Shown: piece by piece, positions 27,948 to 40,000 of the stretch
Numbering within the stretch: the first letter of the stretch is position 1
Layout of the letters: every line of letters starts with the position of its first letter
Assembly (NCBI RefSeq): GCF_001949145.1
Contig: NW_019091536.1
Span: 357,792 to 421,791 of the forward strand
Source: Acanthaster planci
Lineage: Eukaryota > Echinodermata > Asteroidea > Valvatida > Acanthasteridae
Reading direction: 5' to 3'
Length of the DNA stretch: 64,000 bases
Program-made: the position numbers and the translations under genes
Notes under the pieces: model-generated
What the model was told of the DNA's origin: nothing
The model's input: the letters and a program-made list of their open reading frames with translations, nothing else
Database searches by the model: none

Positions 27948-28067
27948 ATGTCCAAAATGACGAGTCCACGGAAATTTGCCGAGAAAATAGCCCTTCACAA
28001 CCAAAAGCAAGCCGAGGAAACGGCTGCTTTTGATCAGATTATGAAAGAGGTCTCAAATGTATCAAGG
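27948..28067 (+). CDS. CRTC: CRTC exon 1, CREB-binding domain
   Basis: Forty codons ending in phase 0 at AGG/GTAAGT. The basic-hydrophobic helix (RKFAEKIALHNQKQ) and the acidic run after it match the CRTC N-terminus, which binds the CREB bZIP as a tetramer. It is the most conserved segment of the family. Confidence 0.95.
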
Positions 28068-31000
28068 GTAAGTACACTGTGGGTCAGAAAGGTGTCGTTT
28101 TCGGGGAGAAATTGCAGAGGTTATGACAGACCGAAGCGAGTCTTCGCGGTTTCCTCCATTACGTTTCCATGTGTTTGTGTGCACTCATACTCAGTTTACG
28201 ATTTTAGAATTGTGTGTTTATTTTTTTCATTCTCTGCAGCAAAGCCAAAGCCATGTAGGACATAAATCGCACCATTTACAGCTTGCTCCAACGTTAGGGG
28301 CCTACAGAGGAGGGTCATTGCCCAACGTTAACCAGTTAGGAAATAATACTATAGATTTACAGGTAAGAAAATTCGCGCCTAGTTTCATTGGTTCCATGTC
28401 TAATTCCTTGACCGCCATGCGTGTTGGGTGAGTAGTGAGTGTACTGTACATGTCATGATATGTGCGCGTTGTGTACCACAACTAGCGTTAATGTGTTTTC
28501 ATCATGGCGTTTCCCACAGTCCCTGTGTAATTATTGCATTAAAGACGTGTAGTTCAAAGTAAAGGAAGATTTGACTGGTGTTTGTGGTTAATTATTCCTT
28601 TGCCAGCTTTCGAATAACATTGTTTCTTTCTCTCATTGAGAATATACTAGTAAGTTCAGAATCAGCCAATTCGGTATTTTGGTCGTGCCTGCGCCAACTT
28701 GCGGTGGCAACCCTTTTTCTGGATAAACAAACCATTCCGCTCCACAGCAATGCACGTGTTCACACCTAGTATTTTTATTGGACTGGCCATTCTGGTTTGG
28801 ATTTCTTCAAAAGTAAAAGACGTTCTACAGTGTGACGTGTGCATGGGTAGTTTTCCTATAGATATAAAAGGTGAATAAAGAATCCCCAAAATATTTCTTG
28901 TAAAAAATTCATGTCAATTGCAGAAAGTTGACATGGTTGAAAATAAATTAAACCGAACTCATTCGTATGCCAGCTTTATGCTATATCGTACCACTGGCTA
29001 TGCCATGTGGGTTTGTTTAAATCCAATTTCTATCCCACAATTCCTTGCACACCTGAAACTCTGACATGGCTTATATTACTGTGCGCAGCATTCCAGTGTT
29101 GCACTTGGGGTGTGCATGGGCCTAGCTTTTTTATATGGACATGTACATGTACATACATGTACATTGTCAGTAAACTTTTACTCTTATGATGTACACGTGC
29201 AGACCGCGGTATGTACATGTACATGTATGTAGTCCTTGTTTATATTCCATCAGCAGGGTCTGTGTATTTGCGGACCCCATTCCTGTAACTTGTAAGCTCT
29301 AATAATGACATCACGTTGGATAGCTGCAGGATTGATTTCATGGAAAGAGTGCAGGATTTTGATATTGGAGGAAAATGATGGGGTAAAAACGATGGCAACA
29401 CTAACTATGCAGTGGCTCACACACTGAAAATAAACATGGCGACTGTGTCCAAGCCAGTTTGGGAGAACACAGCTACATGTAATTGGTTGCTAAATATTTC
29501 CATTGGGAAGTCAGCCTCTGGTTGAAAAGGGCAAGGAAGAGCAACTTCATCCCCTGATATCAAGCAGTGTGCCTACCTTCTCTCTTTTTGGTAGCCAAGC
29601 TGGAAGTAATGACTGGTCCTCGTCCCATTATTTTCCCTTACCAAATAATCTGCCATCGGTGCATAAAAAATACAGCAAGTCAGGTCCTAGCCAATTTGGC
29701 TCATTACGCTGGTGTTTATCTCCGTTTTCCGTGGCATGAAACGACTGAGAATATTTCTATTCCCCCTGGATGGGATGCCAGTCCATCGTAGGTTGCTTCC
29801 CCAGCTAATGCTGGTACCCATATATACACCTGGGTGGAGAGAGGCAAGCAGAAGTGAAGTGGCTTGCCAAGGGCCACAACATGCTGCCACCAGCTGGATT
29901 CGAACCTCCAACCCTATGATTGGAAGCCACAGACCCTAACCACTTGGCCACATGCTCCCTTGCCATTGGCACATACATTATGCATGTAGAAGAGTGCATA
30001 AAGGGTGATGTAGGGAACAGGAACCAGTCTACATGTAGCTGAAAATAAAGTAAGGAAGAGTACTGCAGTACATGTACATGTACCAAACACAGTGCATGAT
30101 GATTTGTGTCAGGTAGGAAGGCTGCATGTTCTCCCAATTTTCTGTTCCAAATTTACTGAAACTAGGGTGAGCATAATTGAGCAAATGTCACCCGGGATTT
30201 GCACTCTTAGGGACTGACCTGTTTTGTAAAAATAATACAAACAGACAGGTCCTCACATGCACAGTCTGCTCTTTTGCACTCAGACTCAAAACACTCTTCC
30301 ATGTGTGTCATGCAGTTAGGAGTTCTGACATGTATGAATGGTAATCTTTACTTTCAGGTTACTTGTACTGTTTTTTTCCCTTTTTTTCATCTTCCTAATG
30401 CCTGTGTATCAGTCCAATATTACCTTTGCAGCCTTGGAAGCTATCTTTGTGTATATTGCCACTAATATTTTTCTTATCTTTCTTACCGTTTTTGGCCGTT
30501 GAATTTGAGTGAGTTGTCAAATGCCTTGTGAAGGACAGGCTGGTGTCCTGAAAGTACTGATTGCCCAAAATATAATATACTGGCATGTCCACTAGAGTCT
30601 ACCCATTATGGGCACTAACAGTAGAAAACGGGGCCATGTGAAGCATTTTTTAAAATAGAATCCGGGCAGGTGATTTGATGAGTGTTGGGATTTTGAAAAG
30701 CCATGGTTCTCAGTTAAGGTACATGTAGAGTGTCTTGGACGGGTAGAGGGAATTTGGAAATTGGAGCAGGGCAGAAGATGGGCTTGATTTGGCCTTCAAA
30801 ACTTTCTACAAAACAGATGTGCCTCAATCAAAGTGAAGCATTTGGACATGTTGGAGGTGTGAAAATGAAGGGCGAGGTTGTACATGGTGTAGAGAACATC
30901 CCAATTGAAACACAGCCTAATACTTCAGTAAGAGACTTTGAGCTGCTGGTGGCAGCAGACATACACGTACCAGTCCTTTATCACAGTATTATGAATGCTC

Positions 31001-34000
31001 AGAACTAGACGGGCATGCTCAGAACAACATGTGTATGCGAAGAACTGGTAGAAAGGACTGGTGTGTCTGCTGCCACCAAGTGTCTGAGAGTCTCCCATTG
31101 CTTTCCAAGGCTACAGATACCCCCAAGTGGTGCGCACTGTTGATGCATGCACACTTGGATGTTCAGTGTCGTGAAGGCGATGGTAAAGGTGAGCGGTCGC
31201 ACCGGGACATCAGGGCACGTGGATGCACATGAGGGCATTGAACCACTATTTTTCAGTGTGAGCCCACCCTTAGGCCTCTGCAGGGGCGAAGTTAGAACAC
31301 TGAGTGGCCTTACGTTCCATTTCGGTTCTCTGTCAGGAATTGCTAATTGCATTCTTGAATTGTACTAAAATTATTGGCGCACCTTTATTTTGGCTCCATT
31401 TTTCCATTTTACCAGAACCCTTTCTGAAAATGAAAAGATCAACCTGAACTGGGACATGCTTCAGTGGATTTGGCGGAGCATTTAACAAAGGATCTTTTGT
31501 GCTACCTTGTCAATTAGGTACAGTAGCTGATTGGCTGTCGGCCTGATGAAACGTGTAAAGGCATACGGTAGCAATGATCAGTGAACATACTGATATGGTA
31601 CATGTACATTCTACAGTCATGCAATATCAACCGAGGTTTGTGGGCTATTTAATGTCAAACTAGGAGTTTGTTCCCTCTGCAAAAATAGGCCTATCAGTGT
31701 TTGTTCCGGTGCACTAAGTTTGGTAATATGCCCAGTGAGCATTGCCAAGTTAAGTAGTGTAATCACACTTTGTGGTAGCCATGCACAGTTGTAGGTGTAT
31801 ATACACTACATGCAAATAGGGTCAATTTACTTTTAGCCCATCAGCCTTCATGCAAGTGCACCATGTTTCTCGGTAGAAATTGAAAGTTACATGTATACGA
31901 TACTGGAAAAATCATTTAAACTCATTCATTTACAAATGGCCTTACTTTGCATTTTTGCCTAGATATACATGTACATGTAAGAGAGACCCTGCTACATTGC
32001 ATGGTCTTACTTTGCCTTAGTTGCAGAAAGTCCCAATCCCCACTGAATCATCCAGGTTGAGCTGCAGTTTGAGTTTTTGAGCTGCTCTCTTTAATTAATC
32101 TGATAAAATGAACTGTATGCAACACGCGTGTAATACAGGGAAACCCTTGCTTGGTATGCACATGGATTATTCACAAATGACTTGTATACGTGTGTACTGT
32201 GACTGGAAGTGTCATTCTTTTGGAGTTACTCTTGTAAAGCATGAGGTCCTGGTACATGAACCGGTATGAAGGTACATGCGCCGGTCGGTGCAGCAGTTTC
32301 GCACAGTGCATCGTAAAAAAAAATTTGACTTCAGCCCACATATACCAAGTACCAAACAAGGCTCCTTTTGCACAAGGACTTGGCAGACTTTGAATGTCTT
32401 CAGAGATGTTTCTGCGCACAATTTGCACAGTTTACATTTCTGTTGTGTTTTTATTGGAAAAATGATATGGTACTGCATGTCGGCCACAAAGGTCAGACAG
32501 ATGATTAACTTTGGGATCGTTGGTGTCGGATGGCAACTGTAATGTTGGAAAGTTTCTTCTTTGTAGCAGACTGTTTTGGGGCTTGGCATTTGCCGTACGG
32601 TGAATCAGTAGTTATTAAAACAATTCATTTTTGTAGGGCAAGCAGAAACAACATAGTGTAAAATACCTGTAGAACAGCTGAACAGCTTACTCTAAGTACT
32701 TTTTAATTCCCACATAGAGAAGAGACGTGCAGAATTATATAGAACTGTACATACTTATACATGTACATGGATGAAATGTGCCATCTTGGTCCGTTGCAAG
32801 GAATCTTCAACCATACATGTGCTCAAGGATTCCCTAATGAAATGATGACTTAACAGAATGGCAAGGTACATGTACATGTACTGTACACGATACACATGTA
32901 CACAAGATGTAATACATCTTGAAGATACACATGTACCGGTACCTACACCTTAGATGTCATTCCTGGAAGTCAGAGACAATGTGATTTATCATCTCGGAGG
33001 ATTCAGTGGACTTTACACACTACAAGAACATACATGTACATGTGCATATGTGCAAGTTCCAAAGACCAAAATGAAAGCTCTTATTACAGTACCCACTGGT
33101 ATTTTAGTTCAGGGGGTCAAATAGAGCAACATGCAAATGAGACATTCAAGGGAATCGGGTTGCAAAATTCTCCACCATGTAAACAAAATTGTGCAAAACC
33201 TTTTACAATAGTAGACTTTGAAAGATGCCCTTTAATTCAGCTGATTCAGATTTTCGCCTTAGTTATCAAAATGCAGACTTGAAAAGTGAAAAATGTACCT
33301 GTAGGACCTGTCATGACTTGGGACAAAACCTCATAAAATTATTCTCTGCAGTATGCTTTACGCCAAAAGAATCATGAAATATGTAAGGGGGGAGGGAAGA
33401 ATCAGCCTGCAGCATTTGGAGCAACTAAACTTGTGGGATGCTGACCCATATCGCAACCTGTGGTACAGGCGTACATGTACAATCTTGTGTTTTCATTTCA
33501 CATTGGCATGATACATGTACATACCGGTACGGAACACATGCCAGTAACACACCAGTACTTGTTCAAGTACATGTACTGTACATGACACTGATATTTGTAC
33601 ATGTGTGGTACTTACTGCAGCTCTCGGTACAGTACTGCTTCTACAATCCCTGCACCCACAAAATAATGCAATGATAACAGGTCTGTGCATGGGTGTTTTC
33701 CCTTTTCCACTGAACTCAAACTGGATCATGTATCTGGGTGAGTCATGTGAGTTGATCAACAGTACCTTTACACGTAAATTCCAAGTGCTACATGTATGAT
33801 TAAAATGAGACAAAAAATGAAGGGCGTGTGGAGTCATAGCCACAAGTTATAGCCACAAGTTCACATAGTACAAGGCCTGGAACCGAAACATACATCTCCA
33901 TAACCTGGTTTTGTATTGTACCAGCATACATGGCATACATGTACATGTACAGGGGTCGAAATTAGCGGTAGTCCGCTAGCCCGAGGCTAGTGGTTTTAGT

Positions 34001-37000
34001 GGGAGGACTAGTAGTTCCTACTTGTCGGTAGTCCGACGGGCTAGTGCCTTTTTTAGAGGGGGCATGAAAAGAAATACACACCGTAAATGTAACACCATGC
34101 CGTGCAGAGGTATTTTGATGGCAGATGCATGTACATGTACATTTGTACAGCCTACCGTTACACTGTAGACACAACGGGTTCTTTCCATACACAACACGGC
34201 CAATGCGTACATGCATTCACGTTGAGCTAATACTCTACACACGTAGGCCAGCCACATGACATTGTACGCATCATACAAGTGTACGTGTGGATTTCACGGT
34301 ACCCCATACACTTCAACGATATATTGTGCAATGAGAAAAAATGTTTTCTATTAGGCTATTGCGAAAATAATCCAGCGTTTTGTCCAATCAGTCTGCGTGT
34401 TTGAAGCGATAACAATAGTCTTTCCAGCACGTAAGATTGATTTCTGCTGGCTGTTACTGAAAAGAATGAAACGATTCGACCAATCGCATTGTGCGTTAGA
34501 AACAATACAATTTTCCGAGCGCACATGGATCGATACCGTCTTTTCGGATTTGCGCAATTTAGGAAACGATTTGAGTGCCAAAAATCCAAAAATTAATTAT
34601 TTTAGTTGGGCTATTAGCATTTTTGTAGGACTACTGAAAAACTCAAAGGACTAGTAAAATAATGATATTACTAGTCCTGTAGGCTACCATAGAAACCAAG
34701 TTAATTTTGACCCCTGATGTAGAGCCAGTGATTTTGCGTTTCAAAAATGGGTATTTTCCGTTTCGCCAAATCCTGAATTCTGCTTCAGAAATTCAAATTT
34801 CGCTTCAAGCATGAAAAAAGAGAGCAAGTTATAAATTATGCATGGAAACCATATTTGCCCAACCATCCCCCAATAAAGAAAAGAAAAGAAACAAATCGAG
34901 GTAGTATGCTAGAAATACCGGTACATGTAATCTGCCATGTGTCCATCTTTTTTGTATAATTTTCTGCAGTGAAAATTGAAACCAAAAATTCCACATGATA
35001 AATGCAGCACCCCCAACGCTTGATTGCCAACCAGCGCGATCTTCAAAAACTTGCTACGATTAATAAATTGACAATTCATCATTCCTATATAAAATCAGAT
35101 TATATTTAAATACATGTACATGTACAGTGAAGTCATAGAGCCAGTCTTGCATGCAGCAGTCGTTGATCACAACATATTAATGTTGGACATACATGTAGAT
35201 CTGCCATTTTACATGTACTGTATTTGGCAGTTGTGCGACAAAATTCAGAAAGTTAATGCATATTTGTGACTGAAAACTTTGCTTTTCATCGAACACTTCC
35301 GAAGGCCCATTTACATAACTACTGTATGGTGCACCAAGCTCACTAGGTTTCATTTAATTCAAGAAAATTGCAATTAGTCTTCTGTTATGCTGCCATGGTT
35401 TGATCAATTCACCATGCGGTACTACTAGCCTTGTCTCAAGGCCCATGTGCGGTTTCACAGACTGAATTCCCCACGTGTGCAATAAGCATGTGTGAGTATA
35501 AACTTGTTTGTGACTTTAGATTTCATTGCTAGTATGGTGTAGGTGTGAACGGCCAATGTGTGTACATGTACCATACGGCGCCGCTGCTCTGTGGTGACCG
35601 CCGCTGTGCTGTGGTGACCACCGCTGCACAATTGGGGCTCCTGCACACCGTAGAGCTTGAAAGTATCAGTACTGGCATGGATGACCCAATCATATGGTGG
35701 AGTGGTGCAATTTAGCATGTTTCCAGCATAATTTGTCCATTACAAGCAAGCATTTTAAAAGGGTTTGGGAGGCATTTATTTATAGTACTTTGTGGAAAGT
35801 TTTCTTTACTTTTTAAGCCATTCTTAGTGGGAAATTTTGCAAGTTCCGTTTCAAGCAGTGGATTCCGTTCTAAAGTGTTGATTCGGCAAATTCTGACTGT
35901 TTTCTGGAATGTTGGAAAAAATCATTGGCTCTATAGATGTACACGCATCTGCAATTACCAGTAGCTTGAGTAACTCATGATATCTGCAAGTTTTGTATTG
36001 ATACAAAACTTGCTTTGTGACACCCACAAAGTACCTCTCAGAGTCTGTATGTAACACATATGGGACATGAAAAATCAGTGACATTGCAGTGTTTTTTTCA
36101 CTTCGAAAGAACGCTGCTCTGTGGCAATAGTCTAGGAGTTAGGCCCAAAATGCCCGTTTTGCTATGTTGGAGTAAAGCACTTAATTAGGCGGCTCCTTTG
36201 CTTCCCAGATGTCATCCACACAGCATGTGGTGAGGTTGGTAGAGGTGGACATTAACACTGAGAAAAAGATTCACACCTCACTTGAGAATGAAGTCTTGAG
36301 TAATCAATTGATTTCACATTGGAAGGCGTTTACGTTCTTCTCAGCTTCAGCCCTAATCATGAATTTCAAGATGTCATGAACATTCTGGGGCTGGAGTACT
36401 GAAGCCAACATGCATCTTGACTAACCAAACAACACTGGAATGCAAAAATTCATTCACAGTATGTTGATTCCCCCCCTCCCTGTTTTTTTTTTATCATGGG
36501 GGCTCCACATTTATAAAACAATTTGCCCTGCCAGTGTGATTTATCAAGTCGCACATCACACATGCTCAGTGGTTTATTCTGGGTTTATAGGCTGATCTGT
36601 ATCAGCAGGTTTTATGATGCTTGCTTTGGTTTCCAATGCTGTATGTTATAATCGTCTGCAGTAAATCTGCAGCCAAAGACAAGATACCAGTAGGGTAGTT
36701 AAAGACATAGCAGAACTTTCATTTTTCAATGTGAAACCACAAGCTTCCAGCTGAATTTATCTAGCCTTCTGCATGTTTGTTGCTCATTTGAATATTTCTT
36801 GATACTGTTACTAGTACCATACCCTGTGTGAGTGCAATTTTTATTTTTAATGTCATTCATTCACTGGCGCTTTTCAGTTTTCACCTTGAACAGTAAATCA
36901 ATAATTTTCTGTATATGAATCTGCGTGTTTTGGATTTGGTACCTATACATGTACGTGTAAATGTAGATTATAAATCTCTTAGCTTAATTTATGATTAATT

Positions 37001-40000
37001 GTTACTGTTTTCATCGTTGTGGATAAGTGTACCTCTAAAACAGTGTTTAGCCAATTATCAGCTGATGTGTGATTGTTTATGCAGGAAAGGATATTTTTTC
37101 CGGTACATTGTGTAAATTAAAGAATATTACAAAATGTTTAAAATGCTACCTGCACTTGAAATACTCTAAAAATCAAACCAGTTTTGAATCATTATAAAGA
37201 TGAACAAATAAATTGACTGGAGCGGGATTTGAACCCGCGACCTGTGGAATACCATACTGCTGCTATACCAACTGAGTTATCCAGCCCTACATTGTACATG
37301 TACATGTACGTTAGCGGCACTTCCCATTTGTCAGTCTTTTTGTTTGGGGGCACTAGGCACAAGCAATCAAGAGGCAGTTTTGAGCAAAATTTTGTTGTAA
37401 ATCTTTCAGGTACACTGTATTATGAACTTGTGATGGAAATTTGCGCTGTTATGAAAGAAATCCATGACTGTGATGTTCCTTCAGAGGCACCATACTTACA
37501 GTACATTTTACTATGGCACGTATGGGTGTCAAGATACACTGCAATAGTCAAATTGTTCCTTTTGAATCTTGACTAAAAATGTTTACAGTTACTTAAGGTC
37601 ACCTCAAACACACTGATACAGTATGAGCCTGTCAACAGGAATTTTTGTAACTGGATGTATTTTGCTTTGGTTTCAGAATGCATTGCATAGTTTAGAAGAT
37701 ATCAAAGCTGCAACCAGCAGGTCGCCGGTCGGTGATAATCGAGTGTACCGTTCACATCAACGAAGTAGTAGTGGACACAGATCACGCCACATATCCTTTT
37801 GAAATCTTCATTTCAGTGAACATTGCTACCTGAAGGAATTGTTTGTTGTGTTGTCTTAAGAGTTGTTCGAAGTGCATGACATGTACATGTACGTCCAAGA
37901 AAGTTATACATGTACTTTGACACAGGACACGTCGTTATTTTTGAGAGGTCTCGACTCTTTTGCAAGCATGAATGGCTGGTACAAACCCACATGTACATGT
38001 ACATACATGTATCAGCCTGAATTCGTAACTTTAGAGGCCCTTTTCCAGTGACATCCTGGCAGCCTTGAACCTACTTGCCAATATGTGTATCAATTCGGCA
38101 GTCAGAATCCCTTGCCATGTACCACGTCTTTTCTTACAGTGTTACATGGTTTTATGGCAGGAATAAAGTAACACAGGAAGATGCAAGGGAAGAATATTTA
38201 TTTGCTCGCCTACTTGTACCCACATGTAGATACATGGACACGTATGTACATACTGTACATGTATGCATCTGTGTTGATTTTCCACTAGCCAGTTGTTTTG
38301 TTCTGTTGCCCATTGTAATCGCGCCTCCTTAGTTTTGGAACTCCATCACCCACCATTGAAATCATCTCAAATTTTAAGTCAAACCAAAACCTTTCATATG
38401 TGATGTGCCGGTAGATTTACTTGCACTCTTACATGTTCATGTATATGTAAAGTACATTGTGTACATGGGCTATATTCGAGGGCATTTAACCTCAACCCCA
38501 AAGGATACATGGAAAATTGAACACATATATCACTGTGTTGGAATTCTCGGACTGAAGACTTTCATTGGCCTACATGTACAATGTATTTGGCTACCCCATG
38601 AAATTTTAGATTTGATGAAGCTGAGATTTCTTTCATACCACCGGTACATGCACCACTATCTCTTGTTAGTAGTGAAGCAGTGAGGGTTTGAATTTCACAA
38701 AGGCAATGACCAGGTGGCCTGAGAAGTCCTGTTATGATTCCAGACAACAGTTTTTCATTTGTTGTGAGTGGAATCTAGTGAGTGAAAAGTGTTACGTGTA
38801 CAGTGTTCAGAGCGTGAAATTACTGTCGAACATCGGACATTTTCCGAGCACTTGTTGTGTTTGTCCGAACAAAATCAAAGATGCTCGGACAAATTGTCCG
38901 ACCAACATATCAATAACAATTTTTAAAATATCAACACAATATATGGGATTATGGCGTCTGATTTATTATCAGTTTTGTGTTAGAATTATGTTAATTACGC
39001 CCAAGGTATTCATCAGGGCTGATCGTTCATCACCAGCCCATGTCACCTAGTGCCACGCGTGTATACATGTACATGTACTTTACTTGCACAGACATGAAAT
39101 CGCCCCATAATACTTTGCGCAGTCACTGTGGTGAAAACATGTGCATGAAACTCTATGCATTAAATGAAGCTGCTCTAGTTCCCGCCGCGCCGCACCTGTG
39201 CAAAGGATGCATGATGGAACTGTAGCAATCAGTACCAGTCTGTACTGTACATGTACTGAATGTACTGTACATAAACACTCTTCATCAGCCCTACACGTCG
39301 CGAATGCAAAAAGGCTGCAAGCCGGAACGACATCGATGTTATGCTGCAAGAGGTTTTCTGCAAGTTAATTCACATAACTTGGTCTCTTATTTATGTCTGT
39401 ATTTTCTGTGTTCATGAGTGTAATTTGAGGTTGTTCTGCTCATGGCGCAAGGTTTAACGTCCGCTGGTCTGGATACATGACACATGCTTACCACGCGATA
39501 CACGGATATTGTTGGCCAGTTAGCCGTCGTGACTGCCATCATGATTGTGTGAATTGTTCATAATTTTCTTGTGAATTGCAGAAATTTTTACATAGACATT
39601 AAGACAGGTGTTCATCACTTTCTGAGATACTTTTGGAGGCTGTGGCCCCCCCACTGATGCCATTCAATCAACACAAAATTTCCCTCAAACAAAAAAAAAT
39701 GTTCCGACCTACCGACTCAATTTTTGAGAGGCGCGCATGCACAGCACAACTACATCATGCATTTTTTTGGCCTACATGTTAAATAACAATAATCGTGGAT
39801 TCGGAGAAATCTTTGGCAAGTGTTGATCCCGTTCGAGCAAGCAAATTTATGACATGGCCTGCCTGATCGTGCAAAAAAAAAAAATCATCGCAGCCTGCGC
39901 CCGAACAAGGATTGCTCAATGCGGCTGTGTGTGCGGTTCTGGTAGGACCAGAAAAAAAAAGTGAATTTCGACCCCTGACACTGCACGTTGCAACTCTACC

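Larger units (their letters stand above)
28363..37676 (+). other. CRTC intron 2 (GT-AG, 9.3 kb)
   Basis: Donor GTAAGA and acceptor TTTGCTTTGGTTTCAG give a normal U2-type intron. It holds a minus-strand SINE at 29680-29961, a foldback at 30945-31080, a TIR element at 33950-34716, a decayed tRNA-like element at 37214-37286, and many TACATGTACATG and ACCGGTAC repeats (for example 29141-29165, 33940-33950, 35110-35125). No further CRTC exon was found. Confidence 0.75.

Noticed and set aside
37214-37286. A functional tRNA gene
   Set aside because: Acceptor and T arms are good, but the anticodon stem does not pair and the D stem has mismatches.
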